From: Gnetum montanum
Taxonomy: Eukaryota > Streptophyta > Gnetopsida > Gnetales > Gnetaceae
Direction: 5' to 3'
Length of the DNA: 64,000 bases
Assembly: GCA_015680685.1 (NCBI GenBank)
Contig: MNCI01007821.1
Span: forward strand, 192,426 to 256,425
Shown one piece after another: positions 12,459 to 24,095 of this stretch. Position 1 is the stretch's first letter. Every line of letters starts with the position of its first letter. Position numbers and translations under genes: made by a program. The notes beneath the pieces are model-generated. The model saw nothing but the letters and a program-made list of their open reading frames with translations, was not told the origin of the DNA and ran no database searches.

Positions 12459-12477
12459 TTAGCACCATTGCTGAGGA
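12459..12477 (+). promoter_or_regulatory. Primer binding site, tRNA-Asp type
   Basis: Reads ttagcaccattgctgagga, which differs from the common Athila/Tat primer site TTGGCGCCGTTGCCGGGGA only by G-to-A and C-to-T changes. Those are the expected products of methyl-cytosine deamination on both strands. Confidence 0.75.
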
Positions 12478-12620
12478 TTAATAGTCTTCTGTGTGCTATC
12501 TAGCCTTAGCAAGATCATCACTTACTTCGTTGGAACAGACCCATTATGTCAAAATCTACTCATGCTAAATGACTTACATAATAGCAAGGCACACCAAGTG
12601 ATTTTTTGTTTAACACTAAT

Positions 12621-14960
12621 ATGTCTTCTTCTCATAGGAGAGACAAATCCAACCCACACATGCCCCAGGAATGTTAGGTGGTATATACTCATCTAGATGA
12701 GTATATACCCAACTTCACCTTCATCCTACATCAGGATGAGCATATGCGATTGTGAGACATGGAGGACAACATTATATTGCCTCCCAATTGATCAGCTTCT
12801 GGAATGCTACTCCAAACCCTTACCATATTTGGCATTTAGGACCAAGTTGAGGAGTATATGATGGAGGATCCTAATTATTAGGACTATCATCCAAATGAGG
12901 CATAGCATAAATGAGACCTGCAGTATGCAAAACACCATGAACAAGCAAAGGGAAAATGATCTAGCAACCCATTATCCCTACAGGCCCAACATGATGATGA
13001 GGAATCAGTTCCTCATAGTCCTTGTTCTTCTGCATCTCTGCCCCCATGTCAAAATAGCTAATCTATCACATAGAGTAAAGGTTCAAGTGATCAAGAGTTC
13101 TAGGATGCTAAGGGATCTCCCCAAGAAGATCATGACGAAGGTGAAGATGGACGTGAAGATTGAGGCCATCATCATGGAAGAGGAGGTGATCGACACAGTG
13201 GGGGTGGTAGTCCTCCCCCCTCTACTCATTCCCCTATTTCCACCTTAGATTCATTAGGTTCTAAATCTAACTACAACCATTGTGGGAGGGATCATGATGA
13301 TGGTGATCACCGAGACCGACATGATCAAGGATGTTGATAGGAATGTCATGACTACAAGCTTGTACGGTCACGGAAGGCTCATCATCATGAAAGGAGAGGT
13401 AGTAGAGATCATCACAGATGCAATGGCCATCATCAGGACCATGACTTTCATGAACCACTGCTTTCCACTCAAAGCATGCTCAACATAGTAAAGGTAGTTC
13501 ACATACCTACTAGGAACTTGAGAAATAGTTAGATCAAGCACCTTGATAGAACAACATCCCAGATTTGAAGGGGGATATAATTATGATCTGTAGACTTACC
13601 TACAAGCATTCCATGATTCCTACACCCTATAAAATATTCAAAATGAATGGAAAAAACTCAAGTTGTTCCCCCGAACACTCACCAAGAAAGCAAAAGGCTG
13701 GTACTGATCTTTGGAGCCGAAATCAATCAAGCAATGGAGTATAATGCTGGAGCTCTTCAATGAAAAATACCAAACCTACTTCAGAATGTCTAATTTGAGA
13801 TGATAGATTTAGGGGTGAAAATAAGGTAGCCATGAACCCTTGGATGCAGCCATGGGTAGATATTACTCCTTGTTGCACTGATGTCCTAGTCATCACTACT
13901 CTCAGCAAGAACAACTCCACCTATCATAGATGGGCTCCATTTCTAAACAAGAAGGATCCTTGGCATTTACGCTCAAGGATGACTATCTGAGTTAATGGAT
14001 CATCAGCTTTAGTGGTTAATTAAGAAATTAGCCAAGTAAAATGGAGAACTATGAAAATGGGAAAGTGTAGAGGAATATAATTAAGATTCTTCCATCCAAA
14101 AGAGGGAGGTTCGATTCTATGAAGATGAGGAGGAGTCATCTCTAGATGCAGTGGTGAACAGGAAGACTTTACCCATACAATAGTTCACTTCTAAAATATC
14201 AGCTAGGGTGAAAAGGATGTGGGATTCTTTGAATGAAAAATTCCAAAGTGTTCTAAAAATCATAGAAGAATCCAAAGAACAGAGTAATGATTAGGATCGA
14301 CGAAGGAGAAAAGAGGCTGAATGTGCCTACCATAAAGGTAAGGGCAAGATTGCTGTAGTAGAACAAGTTGTAGACTCGAACATCAAGGAAGATGATTGAT
14401 GTGACATATGCTAGTGTGAACATCCTAGGGGATGTTGCCTCATGTTATCACATTTTCAAGATTCGAGGGTGTATGCTCTAAATCCTTGCTTATCAAAAAG
14501 GAAAACACCCCAGAGATTGCCTTATCCCCAAGCCAATTCCAGGTAGTTCCACCAGTAGTAGGGACATTATCCAAGTGTAGCTCCACCACAACTATATGAG
14601 CACTACCAGCAATGGCAACATCCATAGTTATGGGGGATGCCACCCCCAAGGTAGCAGTACCCTTGCTAGTAGTCAGGTCCTTATGGGTACTACATTTAGC
14701 AGCTAATCTTCCCACAGGACTCTTCTAGTCATGCAACCTTATGAAATCATTATTACCCTCAAAAATAATTTTGGGCCTAATCTCCATCACCTAAGGGGGA
14801 AAAACACATCTACACTATCCTCCACCATCTCCTTTAGCATACCTACCCATCAATCCTCAATTCAACTACCTCCTGCTCCACCCATGAAGGGAGAAATACC
14901 TCCACAACCATAGCAGCGTAATGCCACAAGGGCTATCAATTTACAACTAGATTCTCATCC
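12621..14960 (+). pseudogene. Gag of the Athila-like element (decayed)
   Basis: A start at 12,621 (MSSSHRRDKSN) matches the start of the sister gag at 45,191 (MSSSSCKQKDTK). Both continue with VVYTH.DE..PNFTFILHQDEH. Scattered stops and frame changes follow. Later parts correspond to the sister copy: a His/Asp-rich segment around 13,280-13,460, then KEQSND, and a Pro-rich tail with PPAPPMKGEIPPQP near 14,870. The role is capsid formation; no intact product is possible. Confidence 0.7.
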
Positions 14961-15715
14961 AAGTGGGTTAGAATCAAAACCACAAAAACATTTCTTTTTC
15001 TAGCTTAATAACCTAAACACACCCTCACACTCACTTATGGTCAATGCCCTTCCATCTCTAGCTGTCTCTGACACTCAATCCTTCAAGAAACCTTCAATCC
15101 AAATGCCTTCCAATGTGCAAACCATCATGTTAACACATGCTATGATAGACTGGATCAAGGCATATCATCTCCCTCAAAAATTGGCTAATCCAAGAAGCCC
15201 CCTCATATACCTTTAGGTAGCATGGAACAAGCCATGAAAAGCTCTTTTAGATTCAGGGTCAAATGTCAACCTGATTTCACATGATATGTATAAGAATTAG
15301 AACCTACCTCCATTGAAGAAAAGCAATATTCAACTTGAGTTGGTAAAACAATCCATTACTATTCCCTTGGGATTGGTAGAAGATATTGTGACCACTATTT
15401 GTGGGTGGTCCTACCCTACTAATTTCCTGGTGATCCATGTCGATAATTGCAAGGGGGAACTTCCTGATTATAATGGGAAGAGCATGGTACAGCATGGTGG
15501 ATGCATGTTTGGGACTCTGAGATCTCTCCCTTGAAATTTCCAAAGAAAATCCCATTGGGAAGATCAAGAAGAAATGTGTTCCATGCATTGCGTACAATGA
15601 CTCTAGCTACAATTGTGTGTAGTAACTCTAATCTATTGAGTGGACATCCATTCAAGCATGCAATTGGTGTGCCACCAAGTCACAAATTCAACGATGCTTG
15701 TATGTAATAGCCACT
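14961..15715 (+). pseudogene. Retropepsin domain of the Athila-like element
   Basis: The aspartic-protease active site is intact as ALLDSGSNVNLIS, with DSG at 15,250-15,258. It is followed by IPLGLVEDIVTTICG at about 15,361, the second strand region of plant Ty3 proteases. The upstream linker and the downstream part contain stops. The same motif in the sister copies reads DSS (47,761) and DSG (near 55,175). Confidence 0.75.
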
Positions 15716-15879
15716 AACCAAGAAGGCACCTAGTGGCTGACTACTAACTTTGATAGTAGCACCCTATGCATGGAATCCTCTAAGAGCCTTGTAAGTACCT
15801 ATATGAGGAGCATAGATGAACTAGAACAAGTCCATCAACAACTTCCCACTACTAATGATGCTACTAATTGGAGAAAGCT

Positions 15880-18835
15880 GCAGATCCCTGAAAGCTTTAA
15901 ATAGGATCCCCTAGAACTAAAATCCTTATCAGTCAATCTAGAATATGCATTCTTGCAAAATGGTAAGTTGATAATAATCAATGCCACCCTTGCTCCTAAG
16001 CAAAAAAAGAAGTTGCTATAGATGGTAAACAAGTGGTTGACTACCTTCGCATGGTCATATCCTAAGTTAATGGGGATTGATCCTAGGTTATGCCAACATC
16101 GAATCTATATCAACCCTCCATAAATCCATGATGACAGCTGCAAAGATGATTGAATCCCAAACTTAAACAGATTTTCAAGGATGAAATTGAGCAACTGTTA
16201 AAAGCAGGATTCATCTACCCCATTGTTTATAGCGAATGGGTTAGCCCACTCATGATTGTGCCAAAAAAGAATAGCAAATGGAGGGTTTGTATTGATTTTC
16301 AATTACTAAATATGGAAACCTTTAAGGATCATTTTCCACTTCCATTTGTAGGCCAGGTGTTGGATACCATTTTGAGGCATTGTTACTACAGCTTCCTAGA
16401 TGGTTATAGTGGCTATAACCAAACCCAAATTGTGCCAAAGGACTAGGCCAAGACAACATTCACGAGTCCCTAGGAAACTTTTGAATACAAGAAGACATCC
16501 TTTGGCCTATGTAATACACCTGCAACCTTTCAACACCTCGTCCTCAACATCTTCCAATAGCAAATCAACACTGGTTTAGAATTTTTTATGGATGACTTCT
16601 CCACCTATGGAGCAATATTTGAGTAAGCCTTGGACTACCTTGAGCAAGTTTTGAAGTGATATGTAGAAACTAACTTACAGCTTAACTAGCAAAAGAGCCA
16701 TCTAATGGTCCAAGAAGGCACTATTTCGGGGCATCAAATTTCACAAGAGGTGATTAGAGTGGATCCTAAGAAAATTAGGGTCATCCAAGGAATTACCAGT
16801 CAACTAAGAACTGTAAGGGACATCCAGTTATTCCTTGGACACACTGGCTACTACTGGTGCTTCATTGATAATTTTTCAAAGATTTCCAAGTCATTGGTGG
16901 AGCTGACCAAGAAAGATGTCCTATATTTCTAGATTAGGGAATGTGAATCTGAATTCCAAAATCTAAAGCAAAAACTCATAGAGACTCCAATTCTACGGGC
17001 CTGATAGATCTAGACCATTTCACATCATGATAGATGCATCTAACTATGCATTGGGAGCCATGCTCACACAGTTGGATGACCAGAAGCATCCATACTACAT
17101 CCACGGTGCAAGCTGAAGTATTGTGGGTGCTTGGTTAAATTACACCACCACTGAAAAGGAATTAATGGCAATGGTGTTTACCTTGGAAAATTTCCAACAC
17201 TATGTGCTTGGATACAAGGTGTTTGTGCATATGGACCATAGTTCCATCTGGTTCCTTATGAACAAACCAACTGTGATTCCTTGTGTCATATGGTGGCTCG
17301 TGATCCTTCAAGAATTCGATCTTACTATGGTAGACAAAAAGGAAACTAACAACATGGTCTTTGACCACTTGTTTTGGTTATGATGGGATAGCATGGAGGG
17401 GGAGAGCCCACTCTTTGACCAGTTTTCAAATGAACTCATCTTTGCTACAACAATCTTAAAGGAAAACCCCATAGAATTGAATTGGTTTGATGACATCCTT
17501 ACCTATCTTCTTACACAAGAGCTACCAAAGGAGTTGGATCATCAAAAGAAAAAATGGTTTCTTCACAGGACCAAGCACTTCATGGAAATTAATGGACACC
17601 TTTACAAGGTTTGTGCAGTTAGCTTGGTTCAATGGTGCATCCCTAATGTAGATCAACTATGCATCCTCCAAGATTCTCATGAGGGCCCTTGTGGGGGCCA
17701 TTATGCAAGAAGGCACATGACCAGTAAGATCCTGCTCATAGACTACTACTAGCCCACACTCTTTAGAGATGCTTAATGGTTCATCTGCTCCTATGATTGA
17801 TGTCAAAGAGATGGTGGGATGATGACGAGAATGGAGGGACCTCAATAGTGGATTTAGTGACAAGAATCCTTTGATGTTTGGGGCATCGACTTCATGGGTT
17901 CCATCGCACCCATGTCAAATGGGAAGGCATACATCATTGTTGTGGTGGACTAATATACCAAGTGGGTAGAGGCAGCTACCATCATCGACTATTCCTCAAC
18001 CATAGTCGCATGGTTTGTTCAATAGAAAATCATGAATAGGTTTAGGGTGTCATGTGCACTCATTTCAGATAATAACACTCACTTCACGAGTGATACTTTT
18101 TGTAAACTCATTCAATGTTTGGGAGTAGAACATAAATTAATAACACCCTATCATCCCCAAGCCAATGGGCAAGCCAAAGTCACAAATTTGGAGATTAAAA
18201 AAATCCTAACTAGGATGATTAGCAAATATAGAAGGGATTGGGGCACAAATATTAATGATGCCCTCTAGGCCTACCACTCAACCTGAAAACTTCCTATAGG
18301 CTACTCCCCTTACAATTTGATGTACGAAAAACTACCAATGCTCCCGATTCAGGCAGAACTCTAAACACTATCCACTGCAAGTGACTTAGGTCTTGACTTA
18401 TCCCTAGCACAATAAGAATGGCTCATCAACTTAAACATGCTAGATGAAAATCAATTAGTAGCCCTATCATCAAATGAGATGCATAAGTCATATAATAAAC
18501 AATGTCATGACCTTAGGATTTGAAAGGTAACATTTCAACGTGGAGATAAGATTCTCTATCGAAATCCGACACATGTGCTGTAATGAACCAAGTTTCAAAC
18601 ACTAAGGGAGGGACCTTATATTGTTTCCAAGACTTTCTCATCTAGGGTCCTACTCATACAAAAACCTAAAGACCCAAAAAAAACATATTTGATCAATATG
18701 CAATAATTAAAACCCTTCTCTGAACTACACCAAACCAGTGTCGTTACCACTTTGTCAAGTGGTCGGTCACATTCCATCTTTCAAATCTCCTCCTCCAAGT
18801 TTAGTCATGGGGGAGATTGCTACCCATACTAAAAT
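15880..18835 (+). pseudogene. RT, RNase H and integrase of the Athila-like element
   Basis: A linker with PLELKSLSVNLEYAF (15,912) and CQHRIYI is followed by RT starting NPKLKQIFKDEIEQLLKAGF at 16,153. Then come KWRVCIDFQLLN, YSFLDGYSGYNQ, the catalytic FMDDFSTYG at about 16,585, and RNase H with DASNYALGAMLTQ and YTTTEKELMAMVF near 17,145. The integrase has HEGPCGGHYARR near 17,680, WGIDFMGS near 17,880, ISDNNTHF near 18,062 and PYHPQANGQ near 18,150. The C-terminal domain has REGPYIV near 18,610 and ends SSKFSHGGD near 18,800. At least a dozen stops make it a pseudogene. The wording is of the Athila type. Confidence 0.85.
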
Positions 18836-20164
18836 AGTTTTCCTAGCTTCTCAAGTCTTTTCTATATTTTTTGTTTTATACATTTTTGTTTTACACCATT
18901 TTTCATAAGTTTAACATTTCTTCCCTACTCTCTTTTTTTTATATATAAATATATTTCACCTTTATTTGTCCTATTCTATTTTATTTTAGTGTATTTCCCT
19001 CTATTTATTTTCACTAATAAAGTCATCTTATTGCCACAGGATAAGATTGTTTGATGGTTGTGCCAAATGGGGGCATGATTATTATGGGTTGCCTATTATA
19101 TCTCATTCTTACCTTAACATTTTTGTTTCAGGAAACTAATTTACACTTTCTTTCATGCAACGAGTAGTGAGTCCATGACATCCAACCACTCACACTTCCT
19201 TATGATGTCCCAGGATCAAGAGAAGTACAGTCCCTTTTCCATTAATCAACTCTAATTAATCTTTGACCTTGGTGGATTCCAAACTTGGGGAAGATCCAAG
19301 TGGTAAGGAACAGGGTGTGACATCAAGGGGATGTGGTGGACTATGTATCCTTGTATGATCTCTCATGCATTGCTATCCTCAGGGATTCTTTCTCATTCCA
19401 TGGCCATGAATAACATGAAGCTGACATGTCCTTACATGGTGTGGTTCCCATTTGAAAAGAAGAAACCAAAAAAACAAACAAACCATGGGAATTCAAAGCA
19501 CACCCCTTGGACCAACCAATATATCCTTGCATGGTGTGGTTCTCATTCAACAAGAAAGAAAAAAAAAACACAATGATGGGAATTCAAAGCACACCCCTTG
19601 GATCAAATAATAGGCTACAAGCACTAGTTATGGGACTCGAAAGCCATGTTACCTAGGCCTGATGGTCCCCTCTAACTAAGGCCCTTCCTTACTTCCTACT
19701 TCCCTCTCCTTCTCTATTAGGAATGGGATTTGGTATCTGAAGGACATGTGTATGTGTTGAGTGGGTGGGTTGGTATGAGTCCATCACTGTGATGTCACTA
19801 GACATGGTTGGTCTTGATCTAGACTTGGAGTGGATTCTCATCGGGTCACTTAACCACATACTTCATAAAGGGACTGTATCAATCTTGACCTCGATGCTCC
19901 ATTCCACATGCCCTCCCCCTCACCCATTGCTCTCTGTTCCTCACCTCACTACCAGTTTCATGTTTCAACCATGTATCTTGGTTTTCTAGTACTTGTAAAT
20001 CCTTTGGTTGGTTCTTAGAGATACGAGTATTAACCCTCTGTGACCATTAACTATGGGGCCCACAGACTCCTTAGTTAAAGATGTGCAATGATAAACAAGG
20101 CCTACACCTGCTATGGGGAGGACCCACTTGCATATCCCTTGGTTCTTCTTGTTAATCTCTTACT
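18836..20164 (+). other. Post-pol non-coding region shared by the Athila-like copies
   Basis: T-rich at first (ttgttttacaccatttttc), then with gtgtgacatcaaggggatgt at about 19,315, catggtgtggttcc words near 19,436 and 19,530, and ggaggacccacttgcatatc near 20,116. All are found in order in the sister copies at 51,311-51,985 (partial), on the reverse strand at 41,270-42,506 and partly at 53,200-54,390. It carries no protein-coding signal and behaves as a 3' untranslated region. Confidence 0.65.
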
Positions 20165-20379
20165 CCTTTGATACAATATGACACCCATTTTTTTGCTATC
20201 CATCATGGGTCCCTCCATTTCCCATGCTCCATATTCTGATGTTCTCCTAACTCTAACTCTTCTTTTTGTTACTAACCTTCCTTCCTTGTTATTTCATGAT
20301 GTTCTTGGGTCTCTACGCTTTCAAATAACTCCAATTTTGTGCTAGAATTCGTAGTTTGGGCCTTTCATTCGTTAATCAA

Positions 20380-20500
20380 TGGTGGTCAATGTAGCAGAAC
20401 AGCTATGTCAATGTGACCTCATATATGTAGCCACCTATGTTTATGTAGCCTTGTTTACATGGCCCCATAGACACAATGCCCAAACTACTATATATACGAG
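20380..20500 (+). promoter_or_regulatory. Internal U3-like promoter in front of the accessory ORF
   Basis: The stretch repeats words seen in LTR U3. The 16-mer gtcaatgtgacctcat at 20,407 is identical to the one at 11,642 in the 5' LTR, and gtagcc/catggcccc-type words follow. A TATA box ctatatatac lies at 20,488-20,497. No matching second LTR is found downstream, so I read it as an internal promoter rather than a nested LTR. Confidence 0.5.
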
Positions 20501-20948
20501 CATTGTGCTTTAGCATTTTGTCCATTTTCTCATAATGCTAGGGAATTTTTTCAAGTTTTCCACATCCAATCTCCTTCTTAAGCACATCACCTTCCTACTG
20601 TGTGTCCCCATCTACCCGTTCCTTCACCCTTTTTCTACTAGAGGAATGTTGTATGTTGTGGGGACCCATGATTTTGTATATTGTGCTAATATGGCTAACC
20701 CAAGACTTAACGCATCAAATACGTAATGCCTCCAATGGTTAGTCTAACACATTGAAGACTTAATGCCTCCTAGGTTTAGTCAAAAATTCTCTTAGGGTTA
20801 ATCCAAGAATTATCTTTAACTCAAAAAAATTCACTTTGACACATAACCCTTCAGCTACACTTGGGGATGCCATGTGTAACAGTTTACATACACCACCTTA
20901 GATCAAATCGAATGCATGTGTACTATCATGGTCAAGCCATCATGAGAG

Positions 20949-21012
20949 GTAAGTTATTTCCATTTTGAATAACATGCACATATTTTAATTAGTGGTTATG
21001 TTATGATTGTAG
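20949..21012 (+). other. Putative 64-nt leader intron of the accessory transcript
   Basis: A consensus donor GAGAG|GTAAGT at 20,949 and an acceptor TTGTAG at 21,012 immediately precede the ATG of the accessory ORF. The interior is AT-rich with a ttaatta branch-like word. Sixty-four bases is short for a plant intron, so this is only a candidate. Confidence 0.35.
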
Positions 21013-23857
21013 ATGACACCAAAACCAAGGCATCCAAGGGAGGAGGGACACTCACAACCTAGGACTAAAAGGGGGTAGGGCATGCAACCTTAGGAGCATG
21101 TAGAGGGCTCTCATGTAATTAGTCCTCTCCATGAAGAACTTGACGTGGAATCTATTCATCAGATTCCTAAAGAAGAGGTTCCCACAGAATAGTTGCATAG
21201 GAACGAGACTCTAGCAAGAGTGCCATGGATTGAGGTCACCTTGACTAGGGCTTGCCTTGATGCTATCAAACCAAAAGAGCTACAATGAATGGTCCTTTAG
21301 GAATTAAAATTTAGACCATTCCTAGAAAGTGCACCAGAAGAAGTCAAAACTCAGTTGCAAACTTCCCCCATGTGGCCAATCATCACATCCAATGGTGAGT
21401 GGTATTTGGGGGAAACCTATCTCTTCTGGACAAATCAACAACCAAGGTCGCAAGTAAGAATCAAAGATATCCATGTGTCTTACTCTATAGAGACAATTAT
21501 GTAAGCTCTTGGGTTGCCTAAGACTAGGGCTGATGTGGGATAAATTTCCAAACAAGAAGACCCCAAGGTGAAAGCGAAGTGGACCATGCGATGCGATGGG
21601 GAGGACCATAAGGAATTTAGCACATTGACCACTGCAGAAATATTTTACTCTAAAATTACATCTTACCACATAAATCCAATGATAAGACCCCAACAAAATC
21701 ACTGCCTTCTCTACTTGTGCATGTGCTTCTTTAAGCGGTAAATTCCCTATCAACCTTCCATACTTACTCTTCTTGGAAATTGAGAAATGGTTTGTGGAAA
21801 ATGAACGTGGAAGAAAATATTTGCCCTTTTCTCACCTAATCATAAAATTTTGCAAATAGGCAAGGATAACACGATGTGCCAATGACACATTTTTTCATGC
21901 TCTAATTGCCTCGTGGCATTAAATGATGAAAGATACATCACCTACCACAACAAGAACAAAGGAAGAGCAACCACCACCTCCACCATCTACACAAGAAATA
22001 AGGTCAGACTCTCGCATGGTTGCAAAGCACATACATGAGATTTGATAGTCACTTCTGCATCAACAGGAGTAATAGGCGAGAACCAGTGGTGGTGGATACC
22101 CTTCAGTGTATCTCCATGCTTTGAGACACTTAGAATAAGTGGCTCAATCTATGAACTTGCTAGAGAGGGCAGGGCTAATGATTTTGGCCACGCAAACACA
22201 GGTGGCTATGAGAACAAACCCTAACACTTGAGAAGTAATGGTGTCACTAATACAACAATTATTCCCAAAAATTTCAAAGAATGCTGCTACTTTCTCAGTA
22301 CACTTGGAGGAGGGTGAAGGGGCAACTATCCTAGTAATGCAACACCAAGGACAGGAAGTTGTGGAAGAAGTGGTTGCCGATACAATCGCCTCAGCTATCA
22401 ATGCACCTGCAGTGCCTATACCAAATGTACATGGGCTTAGGGATGTGCAGACATCTATAGGTACTCAAAGTGGTAGACACAATGTAGCACAACATGAAGA
22501 ATTGTTGCATTGACAAGTAGGAACTAGGCAACCACTTCTGGATGTCTTTAGCCTTCTGAACAACATCACTACAACCCAGTCAAAGCTACTCTTAGAAAAG
22601 GGTAAGTGCCTCATCCTAGAGGGATAATTGAAAGTACCTTAGGCTAATAATCAATGCTTAGCTATAGAAGTTTCCCAATTGAGGACCCAACTTGCTGATC
22701 CGGCTATACTCAACCATGAAGTTACCAAAGATGAAGCTTTTCAATAGCTTCAAACCAATCTTTAGAAGGTTGAGTATGAGTGAGAATCAATGATCTTTGA
22801 CAAGTCCTTAGTGGAAGCCTATTCTCATTATCTAAACAAGGACTTGGAAGAGGTTCACTAGGAGACTGTTCTATTGATCATAGAAGTTCATTGCCTACGT
22901 AATGTTGGCCTCAAAAATCAATAAATAAGGGATTTTATCCACCAATAGTAGGAGGAGTTAGCTAGGGTAAACATCGATGTGAGAAGATTGGATACTAAAA
23001 ATCACAACTTGTCAATGAAGGAAGTCTGAGCCTTGTGACAGAAGACAGCCATTGAAATTGCCACTTGGAAGAACAAGGCCCTCAAGTTTGAATGAGTGAA
23101 AAATCACTACAAAGACCAAGTGGTCTTGTAAAAAGAAATTAACATAAAATAAATCCAAGTCACAAAGGCTAAGATAAATCAAGCCCTGCAATAGCTCAAG
23201 GAAGGAGGCGAGGTATGGCAACCCATCTTTGATGGATTAAATGCCTAAAACTAAGCTAAGATTCATCTCAAGGAGTTGTAGATTGAAGAAATGATAGAAT
23301 ATATGGAACTAGCCAACCTTTGCTATGCAAAACTAGCCATTCTTACAGCTGGGAGGCTAATGTTAGATCTTGAGAAGCAAGTGACCACCTCGTATTCATT
23401 ATACGAGGGCGAGTTCAAGGTGCATAAAGAGACAAAGCAAAAGCTGGAAACAGAAAATGCAAAACTTGAAGTTCTTCATACCTTCTTTGAAGGGTAATGC
23501 TCTGTTGCAGAGAACTTAGCCCAATGAATGGATGACTACCAGTGGCTGAAAGCATTAGTTCAAGCATTTGACATCGAATGAAAATAGTTTGTGACCTGGT
23601 TTGTCAATTTAAAGGAGCTCTTCCCTGCACTTTCATGTCCTTGGGATGTTCCTATGCCAACACACATTGTTGAAGTTGCTTGGATTGTGCACAACCCCAG
23701 AAGTAAAGAAGACAAAATGAGAGCTCTGTTAGAGGTTTTCCAATTACTTCTAGTAGTTGCAATAGCCACAAGACAACCACAACCACCGCCTCAACCACCA
23801 AATGCACCTGAAGTTGGTGAAAGCCTATCAAAACCACTGCTACTAGGAACTATATGA
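21013..23857 (+). pseudogene. Accessory ORF of the Athila-like element (PF20167-like region plus coiled coil), decayed
   Basis: Starting MTPKPRHPREEGH at 21,013, the forward strand stays protein-like for about 2.8 kb with scattered stops and at least one frame change between 22,042 and 22,238. The middle part has MWPIITSNGEWYLGETY (21,371), then KWTMRCDGEDHKEFSTLT (21,579), and later LFSPNHKIL and ANDTFFHALIAS. This resembles, by pattern only, the putative plant transposon protein family (PF20167) linked to Athila/Tat elements. The second half is rich in Glu, Lys and Leu with heptad-like spacing (KQKLETENAKLEVLHTF near 23,450), so a coiled coil is likely. A Pro-rich segment (QPQPPPQPPNAPEV) follows near the end. 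The function is unknown; env-like proteins in Athila occupy the same place, but I see no clear membrane segments. Confidence 0.6.
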
Positions 23858-24083
23858 TCCTCTTCAGTAACTTCAACATCTTGGTAGGGTTGTGAGTCCA
23901 TTGTTGTCAAGGTGTTCAATTTTATTGTCCATGAACACCACAATTTTGTAATTTTCTTCCATACACTCAGGCACTTGGTTTGTTGCTAGCGTCAGTGTGT
24001 GTATTACTATGTTTTGCTATGTGTGTCGCTAGTAACCTCATACCTTCCAAATTGTAACAAACTCAAGGATGCATTTTCACTCA
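23858..24083 (+). other. Short non-coding stretch between accessory ORF and polypurine tract
   Basis: No coding character. It is T-rich and links the decayed accessory frame to the 3' polypurine tract. Confidence 0.5.
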
Positions 24084-24095
24084 GTTGTGGGGATA
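24084..24095 (+). promoter_or_regulatory. Polypurine tract of the Athila-like element
   Basis: The sequence gttgtggggata lies directly before the LTR start TGATGAAGC. The reverse-strand sister at 40,588-40,600 has the same arrangement (agttgtgggggta before TGATGAATC), which fixes the LTR start in both. Confidence 0.75.

Noticed and set aside
20380-20880. Nested LTR instead of an internal promoter
   Set aside because: No partner copy downstream, no primer site behind it and no target duplication; kept as an alternative that an alignment could revive.
21322-21753. 143-aa reverse-strand ORF
   Set aside because: Antisense of the accessory ORF, whose forward frame has readable family-like wording; the reverse product has none.
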